The notes under the pieces were generated by a model. That model worked only from the letters and a program-made list of their open reading frames with translations, was not told where the DNA came from and ran no database searches. From NCBI RefSeq assembly GCF_010748935.1, contig NZ_CP048796.1, positions 3,599,001 to 3,663,000 of the forward strand: a DNA stretch of 64,000 nucleotides. The letters are read 5' to 3'. Source of the DNA: Providencia vermicola (GTDB lineage: Bacteria > Pseudomonadota > Gammaproteobacteria > Enterobacterales > Enterobacteriaceae). Below, piece after piece: positions 36,893 through 53,131 of this stretch (positions are counted from its first letter, which is position 1; every line of letters starts with the position of its first letter). Position numbers and translations under genes: made by a program.

Positions 36893-37287
36893 AACCACCC
36901 CTTAATATGATACTCACTGAATCATATATCAAATGAGGCACATTCGATTCATTGTTGGTAAAAAATGTCGATCCGGCTCATTAATCTTAAGTGTTTTTAT
37001 CGACACGATATTTCACCGTACTCGGTGAAATCTTTATGGTCATCGCTTTATTATTACCAAATAAAATAATGTAATATTTAATATAATCAAGCCAAAATAG
37101 CACCAAAAATGAAAAATAAACTTTATTTTTCAAAATCATAAGTATTTATGATGATTTCCCGTTATCTTATTAATTTTATAAAACGACAAAAAACAGAGCA
37201 AAAAACCAGATAAATTTAAAAATTAAAAATATATCATTACCTAATAAGTAAAACCCGATAGAGTTGCGACCAAAAAGCACACTTATT

Positions 37288-37303
37288 AGTGATGTATATC
37301 ACA
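37288..37303. promoter_or_regulatory. CRP-type site upstream of gltB
   Basis: AGTGA-N6-TCACA matches the CRP consensus TGTGA-N6-TCACA at nine of ten positions, inside the longer dyad AGTGATGTATATCACA. CRP together with Lrp controls gltBDF in E. coli. It is about 550 bases before the gltB start. Confidence 0.5.
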
Positions 37304-37700
37304 GCATTTACAAAAACAAGACCTGTGTCACAAAAGCATTTTTGGTAACTTTTTTCTTCTTAATCAATTAAATAACATTATTTTATATCGCAAATAATGT
37401 TATTTACGCGCTATTTGACCTAGAAAAAGAATCTCGCTAATTTAAAACCTTACCGTGTCCGCCCTCTCATCTGATGACGTATACATAACGATTACCCTCA
37501 TACACTGTTTATTTTTATTAATAATGAAAACAGCGAATTACTGACGCTGTCATTTGGTGTGCGCAGAAGATTAGCCACTAAAAATAATGAATAAATAATA
37601 AATGAGTAAATTAAAAACAATGAGTTCGTTCTGCTTATAGAAACTAACCATTTGAATTTATTAGATTTGTAATGAATGAGCAAAGAAGTACGCTAAAACA

Positions 37701-37829
37701 GTTGTAGTTATGGTCTTTACAGGACTCTTCCTCCCTGTATTTCACACTACAACTCGGCGATAGGAGAATGAATCCTTAGACACAGTTCAAGCTGACTAGG
37801 GAGCAAAACGCAGGTAACAACGTTGTAGT
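37701..37829 (+). promoter_or_regulatory. Structured gltB leader with alternative pairing
   Basis: A nested hairpin can form from GTTGTAGT (37701-37708) with ACTACAAC (37746-37753), enclosing TACAGG / CCTGTA. A second GTTGTAGT at 37822-37829, just before the gltB ribosome-binding site, could pair with the same ACTACAAC. The two pairings exclude each other. Confidence 0.45.
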
Positions 37830-37850
37830 ACGAAAGACGACGGAGAATCT

Positions 37851-43740
<5,890 letters not shown>

Positions 43741-43761
43741 TCAGCGAACAGATCGCAAAAT

Positions 43762-43791
43762 AAAAACAGAGGGGAAACCCTCTGTTTTTTG
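43762..43791. terminator. Bidirectional terminator between gltD and sspB
   Basis: AAACAGAGGG / CCCTCTGTTT around a GAAA loop, with A- and T-runs on either side, sits between the convergent genes. Confidence 0.9.
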
Positions 43792-43809
43792 ATCGATATA
43801 CTTTACGAA

Positions 43810-44304
43810 TTACTTAATGACTCTGAGTGATGGCCTACCTTTAGGGGGTGGCGTAGGCTCATCATCTGAAGATGACGAGTGATCACTTGTTGGGTCTGAT
43901 TCATGGACCAACGTGATGTTATCCGCAGGGTTTTCTTCAATCCCTTCAAGATCAGCTGATAACTGTTCTTCATAGGCGGCTTCCGGTTCAAACATCATCC
44001 CAGCGCCATTTTCACGGGAGTAGATTGCGATAATCGCGGCCATTGGCACATATACTTGACGAGGTACACCACCAAAGCGCGCACTGAAGCGTACTTCATC
44101 ATTCGTAATCTCAAAGTTACCTACTGCGCGCGGTGCTATATTCAATACAATTTGCCCATCGCGAGCAAATTCCATTGGCACATTGATATTTGGCACAGTG
44201 ACATCCACAACCAAATGGGGCGTCATATCATTATCAAGCAGCCACTCGTAATGCGCACGTAATAGATAAGGGCGTCTCGGTGTCATTGGCGCCATTTCCA
44301 TCAT
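43810..44304 (-). CDS. sspB: ClpXP adaptor SspB
   Basis: The 164-residue protein matches E. coli SspB. The folded substrate-binding domain covers about residues 5-115 (RPYLLRAHYEWLLDNDMTPH, then VNIAP-type core VLNIAPRAVGNFEI). An acidic, flexible linker follows, then the ClpX-binding tail RPSLRVIK at the C-terminus. SspB brings ssrA-tagged proteins and RseA fragments to ClpXP; RseA turnover also involves DegS, encoded at 51.2 kb. It follows sspA after five bases. Confidence 0.96.
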   Translation of the reverse strand: MMEMAPMTPRRPYLLRAHYEWLLDNDMTPHLVVDVTVPNINVPMEFARDGQIVLNIAPRAVGNFEITNDEVRFSARFGGVPRQVYVPMAAIIAIYSRENGAGMMFEPEAAYEEQLSADLEGIEENPADNITLVHESDPTSDHSSSSDDEPTPPPKGRPSLRVIK

Positions 44305-44309
44305 GCCAC

Positions 44310-44951
44310 TTAGCCTCGTGCCGAAAGACGCATTTCGCGTTCTAACTCAGTCAGTGAAGCTAAGAATGCATCACGTTCAAAAACACGTTGCATGTACATT
44401 TGCAGATGTTTGCTGCTTGATGGTTTGAGTTCGATACCTAGTACAGGTAAACGCCACAACAGCGGGGCTAAGTAGCAATCAACCAAGCTGAATTCTTCAC
44501 TCATAAAGAAAGGCATTTCAGCAAAAACAGGTGATACCGCAATCAGCTCTTCTGCTAACTGACGACGTGCGTTATCCGCTTCCTGTGCCGTTCCCTTTTC
44601 AATTTTGTACATCAGAGAATACCAGTCTTTTTCAATGCGGTGCATCAGTTGGCGACTTGTACCACGAGCAACTGGATAAACAGGCATGAGAGGAGGATGA
44701 GGAAAACGCTCATCTAAGTATTCCATGATAATATGTGGGTCATATAGGGTCAGATCACGGTCAACAAGAGTAGGTACACTCTGATATGGGTTTAGATCGA
44801 TCAGATCTTGAGGCAGATGACCAGGTTCGACATGCTCAATCTCAACGCTAACCCCTTTTTCAGCCAAAACAATACGAACTTGATGACTAAAAATGTCGGT
44901 TGGGCCTGAAAATAATGTCATTACCGAACGTTTGTTAGGAGCGACAGCCAT
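44310..44951 (-). CDS. sspA: Stringent starvation protein A
   Basis: The start at 44951 follows GGAGG and gives MAVAPNKRSVMTLF, as in E. coli SspA; 213 residues. The fold is glutathione-S-transferase-like (SGPTDIFSHQVRIVLAEKG) without GST activity. The conserved PHPPLMPVYPVARG loop that contacts sigma70 is present. SspA binds RNA polymerase and supports stationary-phase and acid resistance. It heads the sspAB operon. Confidence 0.96.
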   Translation of the reverse strand: MAVAPNKRSVMTLFSGPTDIFSHQVRIVLAEKGVSVEIEHVEPGHLPQDLIDLNPYQSVPTLVDRDLTLYDPHIIMEYLDERFPHPPLMPVYPVARGTSRQLMHRIEKDWYSLMYKIEKGTAQEADNARRQLAEELIAVSPVFAEMPFFMSEEFSLVDCYLAPLLWRLPVLGIELKPSSSKHLQMYMQRVFERDAFLASLTELEREMRLSARG

Positions 44952-46195
44952 TAAAACCTCCAAGTTGAATAAAAATGAACTAAACTGTAATAAGTTTTTG
45001 AATAATTACGAGCCCGCCCATTTTACAATCCCCTGTGCCAAAGCTCTCATTTATCCATATAGAAAGTCAGCACAACCCTCTCGCTGTAGTGCAGCGAGAA
45101 ATAAGAAAATAAAAAGCAGTCGCATATTCTAGCAGATTTTGTACAACTTAGGGGGACGTAGATGAGAAAATCATAACTAAATGTAGTTTAAAGTAGATAA
45201 AAGACAAAAAATTAGAATATCAATTCAATAATACATGTAAAACTAGTTAAAAAACCTTAGAGCTAACTCTAAAAAATGTTTTTTTAAATAAAAAATGTCA
45301 GCCTAAAAATCCTCAACTAACGCCTACTCATAAAGAAAAATGCTGGTAAGGTAAGTTATATCTATTTTGTATAGTCGAACATGAAATAAGTAAGATGGCA
45401 AATAAAACAACCAACTTAGAGATTCAATATACAAACGTTTCTAAAAGCTTATTTAGGGAAGCTTGGAAGGCGAACACTATTCCACTTTAAAATGGCGTTT
45501 AAACTGTCAGTTTCGATTGTTTTTCCCTCAATAGACGAATGATTTGTGGTGCGATTCTGAATTCTCAAGTAATAACCCTATGATGCAACCCGTTCGCATA
45601 CCCACAAAAATTTTTATCCCCGCTGACGGCTCTGTATTGCGCACTTTCGCTGCATAAACATTAATGAAGATTGAACTGCTTGATTCGCTCGAATAATAGA
45701 AATCTCGTCTGACACGAGTTACTTAAACCGGCAGGTAAATCAATGACAAAACCTCTTACACTAGCGCAATCAACTTAATACTATCTCAGCATCAAAAATC
45801 CGTTATTAAATGAATAAGTTTTATTTTGATCATTTTTATTGGCCCACCTTACAATACGAAAGCCAACATGAACAATAATATGTCTTAGAAAAGAACGCCT
45901 TTACCCATTCGATTTGTCTTGCCACCTAGATACTATTAATTTGCATATCAAAGAAGTTCAGCCTAGGTTATTTCCTGTTTTCCGAACACAACTCATTGAG
46001 TACTTGGGTATATTATTCAAATAATAATACACAAATATTATGTGCATTGATTTTCCAATAAAAATTCAATTTGAAGTCTATCACTAATATATTAGATTCA
46101 ATGATATTTATCTTTTCCAGCACGCGCCATAGCGCGAATTCAGATAAAAGAAACCGCTCGCAGCTCATCAATAAACATCAAGCAATATATTGCGC
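44952..46195. other. 1.2-kb gene-free region between sspA and rpsI
   Basis: No gene is recognised. A perfect 8-bp hairpin (TCTCGCTG / CAGCGAGA, 45079-45099) lies upstream of sspA. A 31-codon frame starts at 45393 (ATGGCAAATAAAACA) and a 25-codon frame near 45580, but neither has family features. Stop codons are frequent in all frames. E. coli has only a short gap here, so it may hold decayed accessory DNA. Confidence 0.5.
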
Positions 46196-46198
46196 CCA

Positions 46199-46231
46199 AT
46201 AAAAAACCCGCCATAAAGACGGGTTTTTTCA
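46199..46231. terminator. Terminator after rpsI
   Basis: AAAACCCGCC / GACGGGTTTT hairpin with an A-run on the left (U-run for the minus strand) 30 bases past the rpsI stop; a T-run on the right makes it bidirectional. Confidence 0.85.
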
Positions 46232-46258
46232 TCAATTTTATGCCCAAAGGGCAATAAA

Positions 46259-46654
<396 letters not shown>

Positions 46655-46666
46655 CTATAATCCCGA

Positions 46667-47101
<435 letters not shown>

Positions 47102-47363
47102 TTACCCAATATTGAAGTTACACGTTGGTGAACACTCATGTTCATAAGCTTTGTGAGGTTCACACGACTCTTGTCCAGCAAACCCACCCCTTCGAGCAGC
47201 CTAGCCGGCATTAATGCGATATTTCTTGGGAAATAAAAAACATCGCTGTAACGTGGGGTCGCAAGATTATAGAGAAGTCAGCAATAAAAATCGACCCCAA
47301 AAACACTTTTTTTTCTTCTTGTCTATATTAGATGTTTTTTTGTACAAAAACCACCAATGAGAC

Positions 47364-48497
47364 TTAAGCCAAATGTGGCATCTTCAAATACTCTTCACTT
47401 TGCATTTCTTGTAAACGAGATAAGCAACGCTGATATTCAAATGTGAGCAAAGTACCTTGATAGAGCGATGCCATAGGCACTTGCGCATTAATGATTAACT
47501 TCACTTTTCGTTCATAAAACTCATCCACTAACGCTAAAAAACGCCGCGCCGCACTCTCTTGTTTACCGTCCAAAGCAGGCACATCATACAAAAGTACGGT
47601 GTGATAACAATTGGCGAGATAAATATAATCATTTTGACTACGAGGCTCCTCGCACAACGCTTTAAAGCTAATTGCCAGCACCCCTTCTGCGGCGTTTATC
47701 GCTTGCATTTTACGATGATTAACTTCCAAGATCGGTTGCTGTTCGCCTTTTTTCCCAGCCAGTTTGTTAAAAACCTCATTGAGATGTTGACGACTTTCAT
47801 CATTAATCGGCGATAAGAAAAGATGGGCTTGAGTTAATGTTCTTAGTCGATAATCAACCCCAGCATCCACGTTCATAATTTCACAATACTTTTTAATCTG
47901 CTCTATCGCGGGTAAAAACCTCGCACGTTGTAAACCGTTGCGATATAGGTCATCTGGGATAATATTGGATGTTGCAATTAGGGTGATGCCTCGAGCAAAT
48001 AAGCCTTCCAGTAAAGTGCCTAAAATCATTGCATCAGTAATATCAGACACAAAGAACTCATCAAAACACAGGACATCTGTCTGCTTTTTAAATTCATCAG
48101 CAATAATATCCAATGGGTTTTCTTGACCTTGTAAAGCCATCAGGTCGTCTTGGACCTTTTTCATAAAGCGATGAAAGTGCAAACGGAGTTTTCTATTTCC
48201 TGGCAAGCTTTCATAGAACATATCCATCAGCCAGGTTTTTCCTCGCCCCACGCCACCCCACATGTATAGTCCTTTTACAGGCTCGATCGTTGAGGTGTGT
48301 TTTTTGCCCAATAAGCGCCCTAAACGCATTTTTAGGCCTGAAGGCTTCTCATTGTGTTCATTTAAAGAGGATGTCGAGATCAACTGCTGATAAATTTCAT
48401 TTAGACGCTCTACTGCACGTCTTTGTACGTCATCAGGCTGATAGTTACCTTCAGCAAGAGCCTGTTGATAACGCATAATCGGGGTTATCGGTGACAT
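47364..48497 (-). CDS. zapE: Cell division ATPase ZapE (AFG1 family)
   Basis: The 377-residue protein matches E. coli ZapE (YhcM, 375 aa). Walker A is GGVGRGKTWLM near residue 80 and Walker B is LCFDEFFVSDITDA near 145; ATSNIIPDDLYRNGLQR follows as sensor region. ZapE acts on FtsZ rings under stress. It is divergent from zapG, as in E. coli. Confidence 0.95.
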   Translation of the reverse strand: MSPITPIMRYQQALAEGNYQPDDVQRRAVERLNEIYQQLISTSSLNEHNEKPSGLKMRLGRLLGKKHTSTIEPVKGLYMWGGVGRGKTWLMDMFYESLPGNRKLRLHFHRFMKKVQDDLMALQGQENPLDIIADEFKKQTDVLCFDEFFVSDITDAMILGTLLEGLFARGITLIATSNIIPDDLYRNGLQRARFLPAIEQIKKYCEIMNVDAGVDYRLRTLTQAHLFLSPINDESRQHLNEVFNKLAGKKGEQQPILEVNHRKMQAINAAEGVLAISFKALCEEPRSQNDYIYLANCYHTVLLYDVPALDGKQESAARRFLALVDEFYERKVKLIINAQVPMASLYQGTLLTFEYQRCLSRLQEMQSEEYLKMPHLA

Positions 48498-48842
48498 TAA
48501 CTGAATAATCCTTGAAAAATTTTCGGTTTTTTTACCGTTATATGGTATACACTGCCCTTATTATAACCAGATTCATTTATTATTTAACGTCTAGTTAACG
48601 AATGTTAGAGGAGTAAGGAATTTCGTCTTAGTATTCCACTCTTTAGTGATTAACCGGAATTTACTCGTTATACTTCAAGTTGCAGCGTTATTGACGACAT
48701 TTATTCAGACTCGTCATAGCATTATCTATACTCTTAGCGACTTATTCACTTGTCGCCTCGCTGCACCTCGAATGATTTAGAGTATAGTAATAGATGGATA
48801 AGCTTAATTTCTGCGAACAGTGAAGTAAACGAAGGAGTCAGC
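48498..48842. other. zapE-zapG intergenic region
   Basis: The region holds both divergent promoters. Its right half is occupied by the repeat element described at 48667-48788. There is no gene in it. Confidence 0.6.
48667..48788. repeat. Imperfect palindromic intergenic repeat element
   Basis: The left end reads GTTATACTTCAAGTTGCAGC and the right end GCTGCACCTCGAATG...TTTAGAGTATAG. These are imperfect inverted ends around a core of about 85 bases. Similar ends occur at 28098-28127 and 55915-55945. This looks like a dispersed, MITE-like enterobacterial repeat. Confidence 0.6.
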
Positions 48843-49247
48843 ATGACCTGGGAGTATGCACTAATTGGACTAGTTATCGGTTTCATTATCGGCGCCTTAG
48901 TCGTCCGTTATGGTAACCCAAAACTTCGCCAACAAAAGACAGCACAAGCTGAATTAGACAAGAAAAACACTGAGCTAGAAGAGTACCGTAAGGAGCTCGT
49001 CAGCCATTTTGCTCGCAGTGCAGAGTTACTTGATAAAATGGCTCGTGATTATCGTCAGCTATATCAACATATGGCACAAAGCTCCTCAGAGTTAATGCCA
49101 GATATGCCCGCTCAAGATAATCCGTTCAATTATCGCTTAACGGAATCAGAAGCTGATAATGATCAGGCGCCAGTAAAAATGCCACCGAGAGATTATTCAG
49201 ATGGTGCTTCTGGCCTGTTCCGCCCTTTAGATGAAAAAGAAAAGTAA
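48843..49247 (+). CDS. zapG: Cell division/envelope protein ZapG (YhcB)
   Basis: The start at 48843 follows AAGGAG and gives MTWEYALIGL, as in E. coli YhcB; 134 residues against 132. One N-terminal membrane segment (about 2-22) is followed by a coiled coil (about 30-90, LDKKNTELEEYRKELVSHFA) and a conserved C-terminus (PPRDYSDGASGL). The DUF1043 protein links division, peptidoglycan and lipid synthesis at the inner membrane. Confidence 0.95.
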   Translation: MTWEYALIGLVIGFIIGALVVRYGNPKLRQQKTAQAELDKKNTELEEYRKELVSHFARSAELLDKMARDYRQLYQHMAQSSSELMPDMPAQDNPFNYRLTESEADNDQAPVKMPPRDYSDGASGLFRPLDEKEK

Positions 49248-49702
49248 TTATTCATATATCATCTAAATGGTTCGTGAATCAGAATGAAGAAAAATAATGA
49301 GTCTTGAAGGTGGTTCGACACCTTCAACTGCTCTATCACACGAAATATAGCTAACTTATTCACCAGTAAAATCATTTACTGGTGAATACCACATATCCTT
49401 TTTTGTTTGGTTAGCACTGGCGAGTTTACTGCTGCTAACTAGTCAGTTAAATACAACACGACAAAATATCGTCTTATTTAAAGTATTTCTTTTTATTTCA
49501 AAACTGTATAGAAGTTCTATTTCATCTACAATCCATGTAAATAGATGTAAAAGAGTGGATATTTGCTACCTGTTGTATGAACTTTTGCGCATAATCCATA
49601 GTCATAGCTATCAGTAAAATCAAATCTGATATGAGAAAAATATCGTGATGAGTGCAGCATTGCTGCTACCTGATAAATTTTATTCTTGAGAGAATCTACG
49701 GA
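49248..49702. other. zapG-degQ intergenic region with two strong inverted repeats
   Basis: A hairpin TGAAGGTG / CACCTTCA lies at 49303-49326 after zapG, and a perfect 14-bp inverted repeat lies at 49357-49388. Neither has an immediate T-run. No gene is seen. The degQ promoter lies somewhere in the AT-rich right half. Confidence 0.55.
49357..49388. repeat. Perfect 14-bp inverted repeat
   Basis: TATTCACCAGTAAA and TTTACTGGTGAATA are separated by four bases. The symmetry is perfect. A T-rich stretch follows only 11 bases later, so it is either a weak terminator of zapG or a protein-binding site. Confidence 0.55.
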
Positions 49703-51100
49703 ATGATGAAAAGAAAAAATTTCTTTCTCACTGCGGTCGCAATGAGCCTAGGGTTATCCCTGTCAATTTTACCTTCGATTAGCAGTGCGGCTTTACCTGC
49801 AACATTACCAGCCACGGCACAGAGCCAAAATATGCCAAGCTTAGCACCGATGCTTGAAAAAGTGCTCCCTGCTGTCGTCAACATTCATGTTTCTGGTACA
49901 CGTGTTCAAAACCAACAAATCCCAGAAGAATTAAAATTCTTTTTTGGCCCGAACATCCCTTCACAGCAGCAAAGTGTTAGACCATTTGAAGGGTTAGGTT
50001 CTGGTGTAATCATTGATGCTGCGCAGGGTTATATTTTAACCAATAATCACGTGATTGATGGTGCAGATAAAATTCAAATCCAACTTAATGATGGTCGTGA
50101 GCTCGATGTTAAGCTGATCGGTAAAGATGCACAGACAGATATCGCATTATTAAAAATCACCAATGCAAAAGACATTAAAAATCTCACTGCCGTTAGCATG
50201 GCCGATTCCGATAAATTACGCGTCGGTGACTTTGCCGTTGCCGTAGGTAACCCGTTTGGTCTAGGACAGACTGCAACTTCAGGGATCATTTCAGCACTTG
50301 GACGTAGCGGCTTAAATCTTGAAGGTCTAGAAAACTTTATCCAAACAGATGCCTCTATCAACCGTGGTAACTCCGGTGGTGCCTTAGTGAACCTAAATGG
50401 TGAACTGATCGGTATTAATACCGCAATTTTAGCACCGGGTGGCGGTAACATTGGTATTGGTTTCGCAATCCCAAGTAATATGGCTAAAAACCTCAGTGAA
50501 CAACTCATTAAGCACGGCGAGGTGAAACGTGGGATTTTAGGTATTAAAGGTACCGAAATGAATTCGGATATTGCAAAAGCCTTTAATATTGATGCTCAAC
50601 GTGGTGCATTCGTGAGCGAAGTTCTGCCTAAGTCTTCCGCGGCTAAAGCTGGCATTAAATCAGGTGACGTCTTAGTCTCTGTCGATGGTAAGCGTATTAA
50701 CAGCTTTGCTGAGCTGAGAGCTAAAATTGGTACCAGCCAGATCGGTAAAGAAATCACGATTGGTCTGATCCGTTCAGGCAAGCCAATGGATGTTAAAGTT
50801 GTTTTAGAAAACAATGAAGGCGAAGCGACTAAAGCGGAAAAACTGAGCGAATCATTACTTGGCGCCACACTATCTAACGCAACCGTTAGCAACACTAAAG
50901 GTGTACAAGTTGATAATGTCGCACCAAAATCACCTGCTGCCGCGGTTGGCTTAGTTAAAGGTGACTTAATTTTTGGCGTGAACGACGTTCGTGTTGAAAG
51001 TATTGAACAGTTCCGTAAAGTGATTGATGCAAAACCGCCAGTACTGGCAATGAAAGTCTTACGTGGTGGTGAGACACTCTATCTGCTCATGAAAAATTAA
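49703..51100 (+). CDS. degQ: Periplasmic serine endoprotease DegQ
   Basis: Two adjacent ATGs at 49703 and 49706 fit a 465-residue precursor. A signal peptide ends near SISSAA (about residue 31). The trypsin-like domain has the triad His in TNNHV, Asp in TDIALL and Ser in GNSGGA; an LA loop rich in proline/glutamine and two PDZ domains (about 270-360 and 380-465) follow. DegQ degrades and chaperones misfolded envelope proteins, especially at acid pH. The gene pairs with degS downstream as in E. coli. Confidence 0.95.
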   Translation: MMKRKNFFLTAVAMSLGLSLSILPSISSAALPATLPATAQSQNMPSLAPMLEKVLPAVVNIHVSGTRVQNQQIPEELKFFFGPNIPSQQQSVRPFEGLGSGVIIDAAQGYILTNNHVIDGADKIQIQLNDGRELDVKLIGKDAQTDIALLKITNAKDIKNLTAVSMADSDKLRVGDFAVAVGNPFGLGQTATSGIISALGRSGLNLEGLENFIQTDASINRGNSGGALVNLNGELIGINTAILAPGGGNIGIGFAIPSNMAKNLSEQLIKHGEVKRGILGIKGTEMNSDIAKAFNIDAQRGAFVSEVLPKSSAAKAGIKSGDVLVSVDGKRINSFAELRAKIGTSQIGKEITIGLIRSGKPMDVKVVLENNEGEATKAEKLSESLLGATLSNATVSNTKGVQVDNVAPKSPAAAVGLVKGDLIFGVNDVRVESIEQFRKVIDAKPPVLAMKVLRGGETLYLLMKN

Positions 51101-51128
51101 TCACAACACAAAATTGTTGTAAAAGATC

Positions 51129-51168
51129 AAAACAGGTACAGTACAAACTGCTGTGCCTGTTTTTTTAT
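51129..51168 (+). terminator. Terminator of degQ
   Basis: AACAGGTACAGTA / TGCTGTGCCTGTT with a T7 tail follows 28 bases after degQ. The degS gene begins about 55 bases later and so likely has its own promoter or depends on read-through. Confidence 0.85.
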
Positions 51169-51221
51169 GTTATGCTCAATCTCCCTGTACTAACATCAAC
51201 AAGTTGAATACTCGATATCTT

Positions 51222-52286
51222 ATGGTGAAAAAGCTTCTCTGGGCAGCAATGCTAGGTCTAATAACCGCGATGATCCTTATTGTTGCGGTGCCTTCCCTAC
51301 GCCCTCAAGGGTTAGCTGATTTGCTTTATGGTAAAATAGATAACGAACCTATCAGTTATAATAAAGCCGTCCGGAAAGCCGCACCGGCTGTCGTTTATGT
51401 GTATAGCAGCTCTAAAGGGAGTTTTTCTCAATCAGGCCGTGAATTAAAATCACTGGGTTCAGGCGTGATTATGAGCGCCAACGGTTATATCATTACCAAT
51501 AAACATGTTGTTGATAATCCAGATCAAATTCTAGTTGCCTTACAGGATGGTTCAATCTTTGATGCTCTATTAGTCGGCTCCGATACATTAACGGATTTAG
51601 CGGTACTCAAAATAGATGCCGAAAACCTTCCTGTCATTCCTATTAATAAATTGCGTGTCACCCATGTTGGAGATGTCGTCCTTGCCATTGGTAACCCATA
51701 CAACATAGGGCAAACAGTGACTCAGGGAATTATCAGTGCAACGGGCCGAGTTGGCTTAAGCTCCACCCGACGTCAAAACTTTCTACAAACGGATGCTTCT
51801 ATTAATTCAGGTAACTCAGGGGGAGCCTTAATTAATACAGAAGGGGAATTAGTCGGTATTAATACCCTCTCCTTCAGTGCGGGCCAAGGGATCAGTTCAG
51901 AAGGTTTAAGTTTTGCTATTCCTACCGCCCTAGCGACAAAAATAATGGAAAAATTAATCCGTGATGGCCGTGTGATCCGTGGTTATATTGGGATCACTGC
52001 ACGTGAACTACCACAGATTAGAACTAACAATAACAATATTGACCAAATCAAAGGGCTACGTGTATTCCAAGTTGCAGCTAACGGCCCTGCGGCGAAATCG
52101 GGGATTCTTCAAGGCGACATTATTTTATCGGTAGATAATAAACCCGCCGTTTCCGCCGCAGAAACAATGGATTTAGTCGCAGAAATTCGCCCTGGCAGTA
52201 AAGTACCCGTAAAAATTTTACGTGATGGTGAAGTAAAGGATGTGGATGTTATTATTGAAGAAATTCCTGAAGGCCAAGCTGGCTAG
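51222..52286 (+). CDS. degS: Stress-sensor protease DegS
   Basis: The start at 51222 (MVKKLLWAAML) gives 354 residues (E. coli 355). One N-terminal membrane anchor is followed by the protease domain with His in TNKHV, Asp in TDLAVL and Ser in GNSGGA, then a single PDZ domain (about 255-350). DegS senses unfolded outer-membrane porin ends and cuts RseA, starting the sigmaE response. The longer frame from 51153 overlaps the degQ terminator and lacks family support. Confidence 0.95.
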   Translation: MVKKLLWAAMLGLITAMILIVAVPSLRPQGLADLLYGKIDNEPISYNKAVRKAAPAVVYVYSSSKGSFSQSGRELKSLGSGVIMSANGYIITNKHVVDNPDQILVALQDGSIFDALLVGSDTLTDLAVLKIDAENLPVIPINKLRVTHVGDVVLAIGNPYNIGQTVTQGIISATGRVGLSSTRRQNFLQTDASINSGNSGGALINTEGELVGINTLSFSAGQGISSEGLSFAIPTALATKIMEKLIRDGRVIRGYIGITARELPQIRTNNNNIDQIKGLRVFQVAANGPAAKSGILQGDIILSVDNKPAVSAAETMDLVAEIRPGSKVPVKILRDGEVKDVDVIIEEIPEGQAG

Positions 52287-53131
52287 CAAAGGGTGCCTTT
52301 ACGCTAATTCACGCCATAAAACTAGGTTTCAGCCCCGTATAAAATAGGCCGTTACCATTTACGGTTATTTTAACGTTAGTGTGATTACTGGGTGATATAT
52401 ATTTATTGCCTTATTTTTAATTTATCGGTAGATGTCAATTTTCATTATCTCATTACCTATTTTCTCCCTTCAGAAAATGCGTAGTCACTTTTATCTTTAA
52501 ATAGCCTTTTTCAGTTCAACACACTTTAGCCAATTGACGTATTACGCTTTTCTGCTCGGATAGCCGATCATTAGCCTTATCGCTGAGCCAAAAATGATAT
52601 CCAATGTGACTCATACAGAGTATTGCCAATATTTCTTTTCCTTTTAAACGCTACGAGTATTAGCGCATGACTAACGTTCTTATATCAGTTTAATAAGACA
52701 CATTGCTACATGTCTGATTTCACTATTAATCAATGAACTCTAAAATTCGATATTTAATAAACTCTCGTCTAAAAATAAAACAATGCGATTTAAAATAGAA
52801 GACTTAAATAGACTAAATAAAAAAAACATTTCCATTTCAAAAAATGAAATAGATAAAAAGCCATGAATAAATTGATTATCAGTTTATAGAGCAAGTTTTA
52901 TATTCTATTCATGCCAGCAAATAAGGAATATCAACCAAAAATGGTTAATTAATTTATACCCAACCTCTATTTTAGAAAAAAAGAGCATTTAAAAAACCAA
53001 CCATAAAAAATAATGGTGATTTAATTTTAATTTAATCACTTTCTTGTGCAAGATATTTCTGTCATCTATCTTTAAATTGAAATTTACAGATGCCATGTAA
53101 ATAAAAAACAAATCTCATTTAAGGAATAATT
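52287..53131. other. 845-bp gene-free AT-rich region after degS
   Basis: Apart from a degraded transposase-like stretch (52516-52646, minus), nothing coding is seen. The right half is extremely AT-rich and leads into the orphan secreted-protein gene. E. coli has mdh after degS on the opposite strand; it is not here. Confidence 0.55.
52516..52646 (-). pseudogene. Possible IS3-family transposase (OrfB) remnant
   Basis: The minus strand has a short open stretch reading KEILAILCMSHIGYHFWL, then SDKANDRLSEQKSVIRQLA. This resembles the N-terminal part of IS3-family OrfB (MSRSGYYAWL-type motif). Stops flank it on both sides. It is too short for certainty. Confidence 0.4.

Larger units (their letters stand above)
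36893..37850. other. Long divergent intergenic region between arcB and gltB
   Basis: This AT-rich region of about 950 bases holds no gene. It contains a 9-bp perfect hairpin near the arcB side (ATTTCACCG / CGGTGAAAT, 37010-37031), a CRP-like site at 37288-37303 and a structured segment in the gltB leader (37701-37829). Promoters of arcB and gltB must lie here. The size fits a long regulated gltB leader. Confidence 0.65.

Noticed and set aside
48750-48842. A longer zapG start at 48750
   Set aside because: The extra 31 codons lie in the repeat element and lack family similarity; 48843 has AAGGAG and matches E. coli YhcB.
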